A stretch of DNA of 64,000 nt from Fragum whitleyi. Lineage: Eukaryota > Mollusca > Bivalvia > Cardiida > Cardiidae. The position numbers were made by a program, and so were the translations under genes. Under the pieces are notes generated by a model that searched no databases, was not told where the DNA came from, and saw nothing but the letters and a program-made list of their open reading frames with translations. Positions 1 to 10,917 of this stretch are shown piece after piece (position 1 is the stretch's first letter; each line of letters starts with the position of its first letter). Location: assembly GCA_948146395.1 (NCBI GenBank), contig OX411543.1, positions 33,003,058 through 33,067,057 of the forward strand, given 5' to 3'.

Positions 1-388
1 ATAACAGAATTTGATTGGTTGTCAGCCCTACAACTGGTAAATGACCGTTCGAGAAAAAAACTCAAAGCAGTAATATTGTAAGTGCTACAAATTAATTATA
101 CAGTTAATCTATTGTACGTTTCAACTCCTTTACTCAACCGAAAATCTTGTTATAAACACTGAAAATACTAACTGGTAATTACTAAAAGCGAAAATAACAT
201 CAAATTTTGTATTAGCCTTTTCTCTATTTGTCGAAAAGTAAATAAGATAAAAACAAAGTTTGTAGATTGTGACTGAAAAGGCCGTTTCTTCGGTGTTTGA
301 AAACACATAATTTGGTTTGAACACATTGCTTAGAAGATAAAGGTAAAATGTAGTGGGTCAAACAGACTGGATTTCTGGAAAACGGTAT
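1..388 (-). repeat. Left arm of a ~390 bp inverted repeat flanking the laccase locus
   Basis: The reverse complement of this segment matches 9738-10122 almost base for base, starting at the very first base of the window, so the arm may extend further left. Both copies contain the same 64-codon open frame with only four substitutions, which reflects recent common origin and is not evidence for a gene. The match stops after the sequence GGAAAACGGTATA. Confidence 0.85.
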
Positions 389-629
389 ATATAAATTCGG
401 TCTGCTTCACAGTCCGATTTAAAAATGATCTCTACCTTAAGTAAGTTTAAATGTTCCTTATCGCGGATACCTTTAGTTGACACAACAAGAGCTCTCGAAA
501 GTGATTGTGACAGACAATGCTTTTCTTGTCAAGGGGCATGTTTATGGGAGAATTAAAGAATCGTGATGCAATACGTAAAGTCAGAATAGGAAGAAGGTAT
601 GCGACGGACCTGAACAGCGTTAAAATCGC
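389..629. other. No recognised feature
   Basis: Unique-looking AT-rich sequence. Short open frames here have no recognisable protein character. Confidence 0.5.
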
Positions 630-1010
630 TCGGAACATCGCTCGGACTTTCCGTAAACTAGAAAGTACCCTGGACACAAGTGTAGTTAGATTTGGTAATA
701 TTCAGGCATTTCGGTTTCTGGTGGTACTTCGGTTAATACGTTTGATGAAAAACAAATTCCTTTAATTATTTCCCAACGTATTTGGAGATCTTTTTACCAT
801 GTTACAATTTGAAAACAAAACGCAGTAAAACACCGCGTTTTTTCAACTTTTAAAATGCCGAATTTTAACCTTTCGTTAATTTTTTCCCAACGTCATCTTC
901 GATTATGTTTGTAATGTCATATAAATCCACGTGCGACATGACGCACTTTCATGCCTATGCCCTTACTTTTACCGAGGTGTATTCCGTAGAATCGCCGAGG
1001 GTTCCCGATT
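630..1010 (+). repeat. Diverged interspersed repeat, copy 1
   Basis: Aligns in the same orientation with 21705-22100. Shared landmarks in order are ACATCGCTCGGACTTTCCG, GCAGTAAAACACCGCGTTTT, GTTTGTAATGTCAT and TATTCCGTAGAAT. The two copies have drifted and carry indels. No terminal repeats or coding potential were seen, so the class is unknown. Confidence 0.7.
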
Positions 1011-1661
1011 GATAAGGTACAGGACCTCTAGATCATGTTTCAAGTTTTTACGATTCACAGTTGCCGAGAAAAGTGCTACGAAATTTCATATTTTACTATG
1101 GAAAGTCACCTAATTTCAATGTGCTATGATTCATATTTGCTGAGAAAAGTGAGACTATTTTTTTTGCATTATACCTTGTGTTTAAGTCCTAAGCCGCTAA
1201 TCGAAAAGCAGATAAACGACGGACCTGACTTCGGTAAGGGACGCAAAGAACCTTAGACTAAATTCTAAAACTTAGAATATGTTGGTGAATACGACCCCAG
1301 GGTAAACATTCCAGTCATAACATCAGAGTCAATAGGTCGGTAACCCGTTTTTATATGCCCCTCCCCCCTATCTTCTTGGAAGCTGGGTATAAATGTGTTG
1401 TTGAACAACCAATTCTTTCCGATATCACTCAATATATCAACTTTAGATTTTTATCAAAAGGATATTTGTTATAAGATCCAAAACAGATGATGTGCATCGA
1501 CCTTAAATTCAACGAACCATTACACAAACTCAGTCGTGATTGTAAAAAATTAAGTCAATAGCACACACTAGAACCCTATTTACGAAGAGGTTGTTTTTTA
1601 TAAAAAAAAGTTTGAAAATTCTCATAGAAGATACATTGTCGAAGCATTCTCTAACAAGAAT
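1011..1661. other. Upstream region of the laccase gene
   Basis: No coding region recognised. A TATA-like element lies near the downstream end and is listed separately. The rest is AT-rich sequence without visible repeats. Confidence 0.5.
1599..1605 (+). promoter_or_regulatory. TATA-like box upstream of laccase
   Basis: TATAAAA lies 57 bp before the chosen ATG, which would put transcription start about 30 bp upstream of translation. AT-rich context makes a chance match possible. Confidence 0.35.
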
Positions 1662-4600
1662 ATGACTTTGTGGATATATTTCGGGTGCGTTTTTATCATT
1701 TGCTTTGCATGTACTAAAGGATGTATCATAACCGACACTCACTGTACATTCTACCTAACAGTTAAATCAAGACTCACAATGTGGCGTGGAGTGTTTGAGC
1801 GAGTAGTAATCAACGATGATGAAACAGTGAGCATCCTTGGCCAGAATGGAACCATCGATCCTAGTGAAGTCATACTCGCCGATGGTATGGCGCTTCCAAA
1901 AATGCTTACTCTTGTTAACGATTCCTTGCCAGGTCCAACACTGACCATGTATGAAAACCAGAATATCACAATCTATGTAACAAACCGCCTAATGAGTGAT
2001 GTCGTTTCTATACACTGGCATGGACAAACACAGCGAGGGACGCCCTGGATGGACGGAGCCGGATTTATAACTCAATGTCCGATCATGCCTGGACAGACGT
2101 TCACTTACAACTTTAAAGCAGATACTGTTGGTACGCATACATACCATTCTCACATCGGTGGTAAGATGATGACCGGGTTGTTTGGTCCCATGATTGTTAG
2201 AAAGAGAGAGCCTGACAGGCATCCTGAACATATCATTACTATACAGGACTACAATAATGAGTTTACCACTGAAGACTATAGATTGCGGATGCAGTATGCT
2301 GATGTTTATCCCGATGGAAGTCCATTTAGAGGTTATCCTACCATCGATAAAGCCCGGACTGCATTATTTCAAATAACCTCATTTCTTATAAACGGAAGGG
2401 GTCGTGTGTATGAAAACGGCGTAAATCTAACAAATACTCCACTCTATATATTCGATGTTAAGCCTAATGTGGAATATCGCTTCAGGCTGATTAATGCAGC
2501 ATCTCTCTATCAAAGTCGGTTGTCTATTGATGGTCACAAGATGACGGTTATATCGATGGACGGAAAGGACATTGAACCGATTCAAAACGTAGATAGCATA
2601 ATATCACATTCAGGGGAGAGGGTCGATTTCATTTTACATACAAATAAAACTGTTGGAAATTATTGGGTTCGCTTAAACACTTTAATTGAAGACGGTCTTT
2701 TCCCAGCTTACGCAATATTAAGATACACCGGATCGACAGAGGGACAACCTGACTCTGAAGATGCCCAATGTACCTCAGAGAACAGTTGCAGATGGGTGAA
2801 CTGTCCAGTAGAAGGATTTGAAAATGTTGAATGCATCAACGTAGAGGATATGTTGTCAGATGATTTTGGCTCGTCAGCACCAAGTATTCCGAAAAATGGC
2901 CGATTCAAAGAGTTTTTTATGCATGCTGATTTTGCCGTATACGATGGATCGGTCAGAGCGAATATGAATGGAGTGTCGTTTCAGCTACCGACTGCGTCAG
3001 CCTTAACGCAACCACATCACGTGACGAACAAATGTTCGAATGAAAGGTACGACTGTGGAGTCGAGAAAACTTGCGAATGTGCCAATATTATCGACGTTGA
3101 CTTCGGGGATGTTGTCCAAATGACAATTTTCGCGCGCACTTCTGCACATCACCCGATGCACTTACATGGATATCATTTTCACCACATAAAAACGGGTTAC
3201 CGCCCTTTTGGCTCTGATGTAATGACAGGATTGTTTACTCCGGACATCAATTGTCAGGTGGACGGCGATGACACAAACAGTATCTGTAATGGAGCCACAT
3301 GGACTAACTCTAGCTGGTTAGGGGGTAACCTACCTGACATAAGACTAGAAAGGGCGCCATTGAAGGACACGATCACCGTTCCTGCTGGTGGATACGTCGT
3401 CATACGGTTTACGGCTGATAACCCAGGGTTGTGGCACCTTCATTGTCATATAACCTTCCATACATCCTACTTCGGTAAGAAATTTTGGATAAATGTGTCT
3501 GTGCATGAGATTTCCAACAATTTCAAATGTGCGCAAAGCAAAGACTCTGGTCAGTCTGTGCATCCGCACAGTCTGTCCAGTCTTTACTATGCGTTTAGTA
3601 GATAGACAAGGTCTCAAAGCATATGTAGACCATCGGGTAACTTTATCTTTACAATAAGTGGCTTTCAACCCTACCCAATATTTGCATCTCACCAACATTT
3701 CAAATTGTTGAAAATGTCACGCACAGGCTCAAATGAGTTTTGTCATCTAAGAAAGCTCTACTCGTATTGATTAGCAACAGACCCTCATTACATTCTAGAT
3801 TCTTTTTTGTTAAGACAGTGGAACACTTCTATTACTTTGGATTTTCAAGTCTCATAAAACAAATTCACATCTCTAATTCTATCTGTCTGTAATTCTCTCT
3901 CTTTCTCTCTGATAACAAATATTCATTCGCAATATTATCAATGAAAACAGCAGTAATTTAATGATAATCAAATTGTTTAAATGATTTTAACCTACCTTTC
4001 TATATGTTCTGAAGAATGTTAATTATACAAGAACTGCAATCATAACAAAAAAATATATATTTTTTTTATATTTTGGTGTGACCAGCTATTAAAAAATATT
4101 GGGAGAATTGATAGGGCTGAGCATTGCATCTTTATAATAACTTGGTGTCGTTTAGGTATGGGATTACTTATCAATGATTCATACTCTCGTATTCCTCCGC
4201 CACCAGCCGGATTTCCTATTTGTGGAAGTTACCCATCATCCTCTTTCGGAATACACGAAGACAAGGATGAAGAATGTACATCCAGAGGTAAAGTAAAGTT
4301 TATTGAGATCATTATGTTAGGCTCACGAAGTGCTCAAGGTGAGCTATTGTGACCCAATGACCGTCGTCAGTCGAGCGTCGTCCACAACTTCTTTAACACT
4401 TTCCTGTTTAACAAAATTTTGGACCTGTCCAAATTCAAAGGTTTTGCAGACGAAAATTTGAAGTGGATTTAATTTGAAAAATAATGATTCAGTCGGGTAG
4501 AAAATAGTGTGGAAAAAGAAGAAATTGCTTGTCAGAAGCAATTTCTTCTTTTTTCACAATGTTTTCTCAATCATAAAATCACAGGCACGTAAAAAGCAGG

Positions 4601-5811
4601 GATTAAACGGGAAAGGGTTAAACATCTTCTCCTCCTAAACTGGTGGGAAAATCGTGATGAAACTTGGCAGGGATGTTACTTAGGTTAAGCTCTACCAAAG
4701 TTGTCCAAATAAAAGAAATTCACCCTTAACTGGTTGCCATGGCAAAAAAAAGGTTTAAATGGGAAAATCTTCAAAAAGCTTCTTCTCTGAAACCAGGAGG
4801 CATAAAGCCATCATATTTGGTACGTAGCATTATCTAGTGGACCTTCATCAAGTATGTTCATATAAAACCCCTGGGTCAAATTTGGCCTCTACGCGGGCGT
4901 GTCCCATTTAACATGGAAACAAATGCAAAATCGTTTAAAAATCTTTTTCTCTGAAACCATAAGGCAAAGAGCCATATTGGTATGTGGCATAATCTAGTGG
5001 ACGTTAACCATTTTGTTCCTATCATGTATCTGTTAACAAAGTGGGAAATCTCGGAACAAGAGGCCCAAGAGGGCATGTACCACTCCACTGGCTTTTAACA
5101 TCTCCAAACTAGCTTAAATAAAGCCTTCTTTTACTGAAAACAACACTTTGAAGTCATTTGACACAACATATACAAGTGTACTTTTCTTGAAATCCGTTTC
5201 AGTGGTCATAACTCATGTACATGTCCTATACATAGATCACTTATACACGAACAAAGAACTGGTGGGGTCTTCTTTGAGACAATTTTATTTTTTCTCTGAG
5301 TCATCCGACTTTTTTCTAACCCTTTCAAGGGTTTTGATTTGTCCCTATTTGTTTTTTTACTTTCCTTTTCCGACTTCTTATATTCATATTATATTCATAT
5401 TTATATCTTCAATGTATTGTGTAAAAAGGAGCAAAAATTTCAATGGCAGACAAAAAAAATAATACACGATTGTCTTAAAATAACAATGTTATCTGGTCGA
5501 GGTTGGGAGAACTTATCAGGACAAGGCTTTGCCGAGTCAAGATAATATCTTGCAGCCGGCATCAACATATCATTCTATTTACCATGCAATCATTTTTTCG
5601 GGACATATTTTTTTATAAAAGGATTACCTGGTCTTGTTTTATGTTATCAAATAGGTGATATCAGGTCATTACTTATTTCAATCCATGATCAAGTAGTTAA
5701 TTTCATCTTGAACTTCCCTACACTCTTTATCTTTGCATTTCAGGCACATCTATATACAGAACTCTTATACCGTGGTGGATTATTGTCGCTGGTGTTTATT
5801 ATAGACTGTAA
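1662..5811 (+). CDS. Laccase-type multicopper oxidase, three exons, predicted C-terminal membrane anchor
   Basis: Exons are 1662-3474, 4156-4287 and 5744-5811 (670 aa). Introns have GT/AG ends (GTAAGA..TTTAG and GTAAAG..TTTCAG) and both are phase 1. Residues 1-20 form a hydrophobic signal peptide, which supports this start. All four copper motifs are present: HWHG at 118-121, YHSH at 161-164, HPMHLHG at 497-503 and HCH at 594-596 with His600. Together they supply the type 1 and trinuclear copper ligands for oxidation of phenolic or similar substrates by O2. Exon 2 encodes the usual laccase tail with a PPPPAGFPICG motif. Exon 3 adds the hydrophobic stretch TLIPWWIIVAGVYYRL and a stop, so the enzyme is probably secreted but membrane-tethered. 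The frame also stays open past the first donor to 3605, giving a false intronless reading. Oddity: one extra residue lies between His600 and the Gly-Met pair (605-606). Substrate unknown; mollusc laccases are linked to shell periostracum, byssus and immunity. Confidence 0.88.
3475..4155 (+). other. Laccase intron 1
   Basis: 681 bp with donor GTAAGA and acceptor TTTAG. It contains the misleading in-frame extension to 3605 and AT-rich sequence, with no recognised repeat. Confidence 0.8.
4318..5052 (-). mobile_element. Helentron-like element, family A, 5'-truncated, with nested MITE
   Basis: The 3' hairpin (on the minus strand) lies at 4318-4350 with GTGCTCAAGGTGAGCT. The body shares CTTCTCCTCCTAAAC and the following stretches with the copies at 56851 and 63480. 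It is interrupted at TTAA by the MITE at 4397-4617. The 5' terminus is missing and the element abuts another element end at 5054. Confidence 0.75.
4397..4617. mobile_element. piggyBac-type MITE, copy 1
   Basis: 221 bp flanked by TTAA at 4393-4396 and 4618-4621. Ends read CACTTTCCTG and CGGGAAAGGG. It is about 90% identical by eye to 18810-19030. The uninterrupted host sequence, seen at 56925-56945, has a single TTTAAACATC, which proves insertion with TTAA duplication. The centre is a perfect hairpin, GAAGAAATTGCTT with its complement. Confidence 0.9.
5054..5170 (+). mobile_element. 5' terminal fragment of a Helentron-like element
   Basis: Starts AACAAGAGGCCCAAGAGGGC and continues with ACTCCACTGGCTTTT, matching the 5' end of the element at 26028. 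Only the first ~110 bp are recognisable. Confidence 0.6.
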
Positions 5812-5817
5812 AATAAA
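5812..5817 (+). terminator. Laccase polyadenylation signal
   Basis: AATAAA starts one base after the TAA stop codon, implying a very short 3' untranslated region and supporting the exon 3 call. Confidence 0.65.
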
Positions 5818-6009
5818 ATATTTTATATAGTTACAAAGAAATATCTAAATCCATTTTTCACCCTTATCTGCAAAATCTATAATTTTTGATGTGATGTTTA
5901 TACTGAATATCTTTGAGAACCCCACATGACTTTGTCGCGTTTTCTCGCCCTCAGTCGTATTATGAGCAGTGAAAATTTGTTAAAGCATCATTGGTTGTAT
6001 CTAGTTTAA

Positions 6010-7493
6010 GGGGCTATCACACCACAGCGTATGAAAGTAACGTATGCCCTGCGTATATAATTCTGCTTATACGCACAACTTTTCAGCGTTTAACCAGGGA
6101 CGCCACCCGGATTTTCATCTTAATTAAACGAATGATCAGCGTATGCGCACCGTTAGTGTAACGTATGACCAGCGTATATGTAGTGAACACAGAACGTACA
6201 TCTACGTGTTTCGCCGTTAAGGTAACGTTTATCGACGTATGAGTAGTGTACGCAAGCGAACGAGTAACGTATGGCAACGAATATATATGGATAACGTATG
6301 AGTATCTTTTGACTGATATATTTCTAAGTTTGTTCAGCCTAACCGTAGACACCAAGCCAATAGAGTTCCAAGAAAGAAAAAAGAAGCATATGACGTGGAC
6401 CTTAGACGCTCTACTGAATCCCTTAGATACCATGATAGTTCTTTACGACATAGAATTACTTTTATGATCTACTTTATTATCCTCCCAAAATGATTTGGAA
6501 GGTTTTTCTACTTTATTTCATTCGAAATCCTCTTACAGTGTACAGTCCTTCCACGAAAGCTTATAAGGAAGCTATTTTGATTAAAATTTTATAATGCCTC
6601 CTTTTCCTGCGAGACTTGGAGGACCTGACCCAATTTCGAATGGAAAGATCCCCATGACTGAAAAGTGGTTAAATTATTCTATGTATATTTGATATATTTG
6701 AAGAGAAACCAGTGAAAACTGTTAACTCTGTCGCGATAACGATAATTGTCTAAGTTTATATAAAGCCCCCAATTTCAAAATTAAAGATCCTTACGATCAC
6801 ACATTTATTTTGTATAAGTTCGCAGATAGTTTTTGAATAAGAGCTATTGGCTTTATAACGAGATAAAATCTACGAAAAGGCAGACAGACGCAATGGTAGA
6901 AGGACGGTCAAAAACACGCCATTGTCACAGCTCTTCTGACGATAGAGCTAGAAATTTTGTCATTCGGAGGGGTATAGAAAGCTGTTCTCCTTCCGCTGAT
7001 ATGATTTCACGATCTAAAGACCCCCGGGACCCAACAATATAGCTTGCTGAAGGTATAGTTAAATGGTCTTGATTGCTCTCCTCTTAAATACGGTCGGGCG
7101 ATTGATACTTCTCCGTGATCTGAAGCTGATTGTGCCTTCAAAAACTCTCATAGAACAAAAAAAGTATTGCAGTCTTCCAGCATAGGAGAATTATAGTTAA
7201 AATGATCTATGCCAGCGTATGACAAACGTGCTTGACTTATGAGTAACGTTCCTATAGCGAATTGACCGTATGCATACCGTATGACTAGCGTATATTTTAT
7301 ACGCTGGCATACGCTGAAAATCTTTTAACATGTTAAAAAATATTTTTAGGCTTCTGCTTATAAGAACGTATACCAACGTATACCAGCGTACTTGTAACGT
7401 ACGCGACTAATTAGAAACGAACGCCTAGCATACATCAGCGTATGCGAGCGTATGAGCATACGTTAGTGCCATAAGTTGTGGTGTGACAGCCCC
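6010..7493. mobile_element. 1.48 kb terminal-inverted-repeat DNA element built from ACGTATG units
   Basis: Left end GGGGCTATCACACCACA and right end (reverse complement) GGGGCTGTCACACCACA are inverted repeats. Both ends continue for ~280 bp as irregular arrays of CGTATG-containing units (AACGTATG, CAGCGTAT and similar), in opposite orientation at the two ends. The middle (6300-7200) has small open frames of no recognised family. No clear target duplication is visible, so the superfamily is undetermined. Confidence 0.8.
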
Positions 7494-8237
7494 ATGACAC
7501 ACGTCCATGGTCTTATTCATGCGGTTTGGGGATCGCTTTTAACAAGCACAACATTTGTACGAATGGCAAATTGTCGACCCCTTTTATTGACAAGGCAGGT
7601 TAACTTATTGCGAACATATTTCACAAGAATGTCGCATAGATAACCATTCAGAAAAAAATAACCTCAACAACCGAAATACTACGTAATGCCCTCATAGTAA
7701 AAAAGGACATGGTCGTTATGCAAGGATTTGAAGCGGTGCTTTGCCGCAACAGGCTACTACGGAAATTTGGGAGCATTTGTCAACAAATAATCTTTAACAA
7801 ATCACAAAGTCAAATATGCTTACGTCACAATCCCAGTCAGAGACGGCAATAACGAAGCCTCACAAGGACCATGACGTTGTTTTCCGTCACGTTGCATGCA
7901 GAAAATTAGACGATACGCCCACTCGCTACTTACGTTTCTTAACGCCAGGAGAAATGAGAACCACGGATAGCAAATTTAATTCAATAGAACGTTTGGAGAA
8001 AAAATAACATTTTTACGTCACCGAGTTTTTATTGATTTAGTTCGAAAATTTTCAATTGAGTTTTTCAAATTTAAGAATTGATTACACAAACACACTATTG
8101 AGCAAAACATTAATACAACAAATGATACTTGTCTGCATATTCATCAATTTATTAACATAGAAAAACTATGACTGATTTTCAAAGAGGTTCGGGATATAAT
8201 GTTTACACAGCAATTTTGTGGACGTGGAATACAGTAT
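7494..8237. other. No recognised feature
   Basis: AT-rich sequence. A 63-codon frame at 7816-8007 has no recognisable domain or supporting context. Confidence 0.5.
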
Positions 8238-8332
8238 ACATCCACAATTTCAAGTGAGTGATCAAATGTCAATTTTATCTATACAGTGTAGACAAAATTG
8301 ACCTTTGATCACTTACTCAAACCTGTGGATCT
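8238..8332. repeat. 95 bp imperfect palindrome
   Basis: ATCCACA..AGTGATCAAA..GTCAATTTT on the left is mirrored by AAAATTGAC..TTTGATCACT..TGTGGAT on the right. It would fold into one long hairpin and is probably a fold-back MITE. Confidence 0.75.
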
Positions 8333-8439
8333 ATATATGATTCATATTTGTTTTAGTTTTTATCATACTTTGAAAATTATGAATGTCTTAACTACGGTAT
8401 CTACGAGACTACGTACGTATCATGAAAGCTCTATGCCAT

Positions 8440-9012
8440 CTGTCTTCTGAGAACAAGATCTTAGAACATTTTCTTTTTTGTTTCTATGCAAAATGGGGCG
8501 AGAGCCCAAAGTCAACCCCAGTGGCACGACATAAACTTGGTAGATCTAGATGTCTTCTACATGATGTAACACATCAAACCTGAAAGGTGTGTTCTCCCTG
8601 GTTTCAGAGAAGAAGATTTTCAAAGGTGTCCTTCCTTGTTTCTATGCAAAATAGAGTGCGCCCACGAAGGGCCGAAAATTGACCCAATAGATAGAATAGC
8701 TAAAGGTCCACAAGATAACGATTATTACCAAATATGAAGGCTGTCTGCCTTCTGGTTTCAGCGTAGAAGATTTTTTACAAAAAGTCTGTCCCAAACCATT
8801 TTTGTTACATAGGCAACAAGAGTTAATGGGGGATTTCAATTATTTGAACAACTTTTGTAGAGATGGAACAAAGTGACATCCCTGCCCAATTTCTTTAAGC
8901 TTGGCCCAACGGTTTTAGGAGAAGATGTTAAGAAAATGTGGACGTCGGATGACGGAAATTTGACGATAACGATAGCTCACAAACAGCATTTGGTTCTCAA
9001 GTGAGCTAAAAA
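8440..9012 (+). mobile_element. Helentron-like element, family A, degenerate
   Basis: Contains the family body (GGTTTCAGAGAAGAAGATTTT, TGGTAGAG relatives, AGGAGAAGATGTTAAG). It ends with a decayed 3' hairpin GATAGCTCAC..GTGAGCTAAAAA at about 8968-9012. The 5' terminus is not identifiable. Confidence 0.65.
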
Positions 9013-9559
9013 CCGATCCAAACAATAACACCAAGAGGTGGTATACCTTCGTTTATTTGATCCGAATTTAATCTTTGTGGAAAAAATAACAATTAGCTAA
9101 ATATTTTACCAATTAACAAAATATGTATCACATTCAATGCAGTTTGTTATTCAGTCCTATGAAAGCACGTGCAAATCCGGGGTGGAATAATCAGTTTTGT
9201 ATTCGTCTAAATAGCAGGGACAGATCCGGGTCAATAAGACCGCGCCATACTCCAGTATAGCGGATGTAATTGTTTTCTAAAAGACAAGATAATAAGTTAT
9301 TTAATCAGTGTCTATATACATGTATTTACATTTTTGTAGGAGTCGTAATTTTTTTTACCTAACCCACGAGTCTGCTTGACAAAACCTTTATTCATCAGAT
9401 ATATCATAGGCGTACCCATGACTTTGAAATTTATAGACACTCAGAAGGCGACAACTTAAGAATATACAAGATAAAGGCGATGTGAGACCTGTGACAAAAG
9501 ATGAATGCCCTGCGCCCACTGCCTTTTTAATGATTTGAGCGTTGGTGAATAATCAAAAC
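9013..9559. other. No recognised feature
   Basis: Unique-looking AT-rich sequence with no open frame of note. Confidence 0.5.
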
Positions 9560-9595
9560 ATCGAAACTACAGCTTCAATAAGCTGTAGTTTCGAT
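9560..9595. repeat. Perfect 16 bp stem, 4 nt loop hairpin
   Basis: ATCGAAACTACAGCTT is followed by CAAT and then the exact complement. Function unknown; it may be the core of a fold-back element or a small-RNA hairpin. Confidence 0.8.
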
Positions 9596-9737
9596 ATTAT
9601 GTTCATTAATCAACAATATTTTTCAACAGAGGATTAATTATATCTTTTACACACTTGCGTAAATCACATAATGGGAGTTACGCCAAGTGTATGGTACAAG
9701 TACTGCAATTCACAAATATGATTTATAAATCGGAGAT

Positions 9738-10122
9738 TATACCGTTTTCCAGAAATCCAGTCTGTTTGACCCACTACATTTTTACCTTTATCTTCTGAGC
9801 AATGTGTTCAAACCAAATTATGTGTTTTCAAACACCGAAGAAGCGGCCTTTTCAGTCACAGTCTACAAACTTTGTTTTTATCTTATTTACTTTTCGACAA
9901 ATAGAGAAGAGGCTTATACAAAATTTGATGTAATTTTCGCTTTTAGTAATTACCAGTTAGTATTTTCAGTGTTTATAACAAGATTTTCGGTTGAGTAAAG
10001 GAGTTGAAACGTACAATAGGTTAACTGTAAAATAAATTTGTAGCACTTACAATATTACTGCTCTGATTTTTTTCTCGAACGGTCATTTACCAGTTGTAGG
10101 GCAACCAATCAAATTCTGTTAT
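9738..10122 (+). repeat. Right arm of the inverted repeat flanking the laccase locus
   Basis: Near-identical reverse complement of 1-388. The match ends at the point corresponding to base 1 of the window, so the true outer boundary is not visible. Confidence 0.85.
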
Positions 10123-10149
10123 GATTATCACTCGGTCAAAACCCACGCG

Positions 10150-10757
10150 TAAATTCAGACCACGTGGTAGATGCAAATGGACATCGTCTGCTCGAAATGT
10201 GTCAATTAAGTTGATTGTCATTGGTCAATGGTCGTCTGCACTCTGACAGGGAGCGTGGGAAGTCTACTGGTGGAATGAGTACTGTTGACTATGTGTTAAC
10301 AAATAGAAATAATTTTGAAAAATTTGATTTCAATGAGCACTCTGATCACGCTCCAATCCTATTTTCAATAAATTCAAATTTGATTATGAAGACAAATTAT
10401 TCAACAACAAATAAACCGACAAAACATACGATAAACTGATATAGGATAGCAGTAAGAGCGATCTATTTTTAGAATAACTCATGAATAATCATAGAGTGCT
10501 GCTAGATTTAATCGATTGGTCAGAAACCAAAGATATAAATAGCACAGTTGCCGATTTCACGTGTTTCTTGAGGGAAAATGCATTTATAGTATTTGGGAAA
10601 ACCCAATGCTTGAAAAACAAACATGTTGGTAATCAAAATTGTAAATAGTTTAATGAAAAATGTTTTGTTGCTAAACAGGCTTTTAAACTCTAGAGAGAGG
10701 AATAATATTAACAGACAAGCTTTTAGCTTGGCGTGTGCTCATTATAACAACGTAAAA
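10150..10757 (+). pseudogene. Decayed non-LTR retrotransposon (LINE) endonuclease fragment
   Basis: Across shifted frames the translation shows VDANGHRLLEM, then NGRLHSDRERGKSTGG, STVDYVLTN and SDHAPILFSI. These are the C-terminal motifs of an apurinic-type (EEP) endonuclease domain of LINE ORF2, ending in the catalytic SDH. Downstream frames with stops still show a WFNEKC-like LINE linker and a RQAFSLA segment. It is clearly inactive. The copy is cut by the small hairpin element at 10758. Confidence 0.75.
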
Positions 10758-10917
10758 CAAGAGCTGTCACTGTAAGATGACAATGCCCCCGACACCGCTT
10801 TGATTTAGAAGTTATGGCCAATGTTAAAGTTTTTGGACGGAATGACGGACGGACGGACAGACGGACGGACGGACAGACGGACAAGTCAAATTTATGATGC
10901 CTCCCTATCGGGGGCAT
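10758..10917 (+). mobile_element. Helentron-like mini-element, family F, complete (160 bp)
   Basis: Begins AAACAAGAGCTGTCA with its palindrome partner TGACA, followed by ATGCCCCCGA. It has a GACGGACGGACAGACGG microsatellite and ends TCGGGGGCATAAAAA. The subterminal inverted repeat ATGCCCCCGA / TCGGGGGCAT is perfect. It is the shortest complete member of this architecture in the window. Confidence 0.8.

Larger units (their letters stand above)
4288..5743 (+). other. Laccase intron 2
   Basis: 1456 bp. It begins with donor GTAAAG and ends with a pyrimidine-rich CTTTGCATTTCAG acceptor. It is largely filled by a minus-strand Helentron-like element that itself carries a piggyBac-type MITE (listed separately). 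5171-5480 is AT-rich with no recognised element. 5486-5545 resembles the core of the palindromic element at 13793-13940. Confidence 0.75.

Noticed and set aside
130..324. 64-codon frame conserved between 130-324 and 9804-9998 as a small gene
   Set aside because: Conservation is explained by the near-identical inverted repeat that contains it; four of about 10 differences change amino acids, showing no constraint.
3471..3480. Loss of the type 1 axial ligand (Gly instead of Met)
   Set aside because: It appeared so only in the unspliced reading; splicing restores a Met after the Gly, with one extra residue in the loop.
1662..3605. Single-exon laccase of 647 aa
   Set aside because: The frame crosses a clear donor (GTAAGA) in the copper-loop codons, and the missing C-terminal laccase sequence with GMGLL and PPPPAGFPICG is found at 4156-4287 behind an acceptor.
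6083..7042. Transposase inside the CGTATG element
   Set aside because: Frames at 6246-6467 and 6833-7042 show no catalytic motif that I can recognise.
7816..8007. Small gene of 63 codons
   Set aside because: No recognisable domain, promoter, splice or homologous copy in the window.
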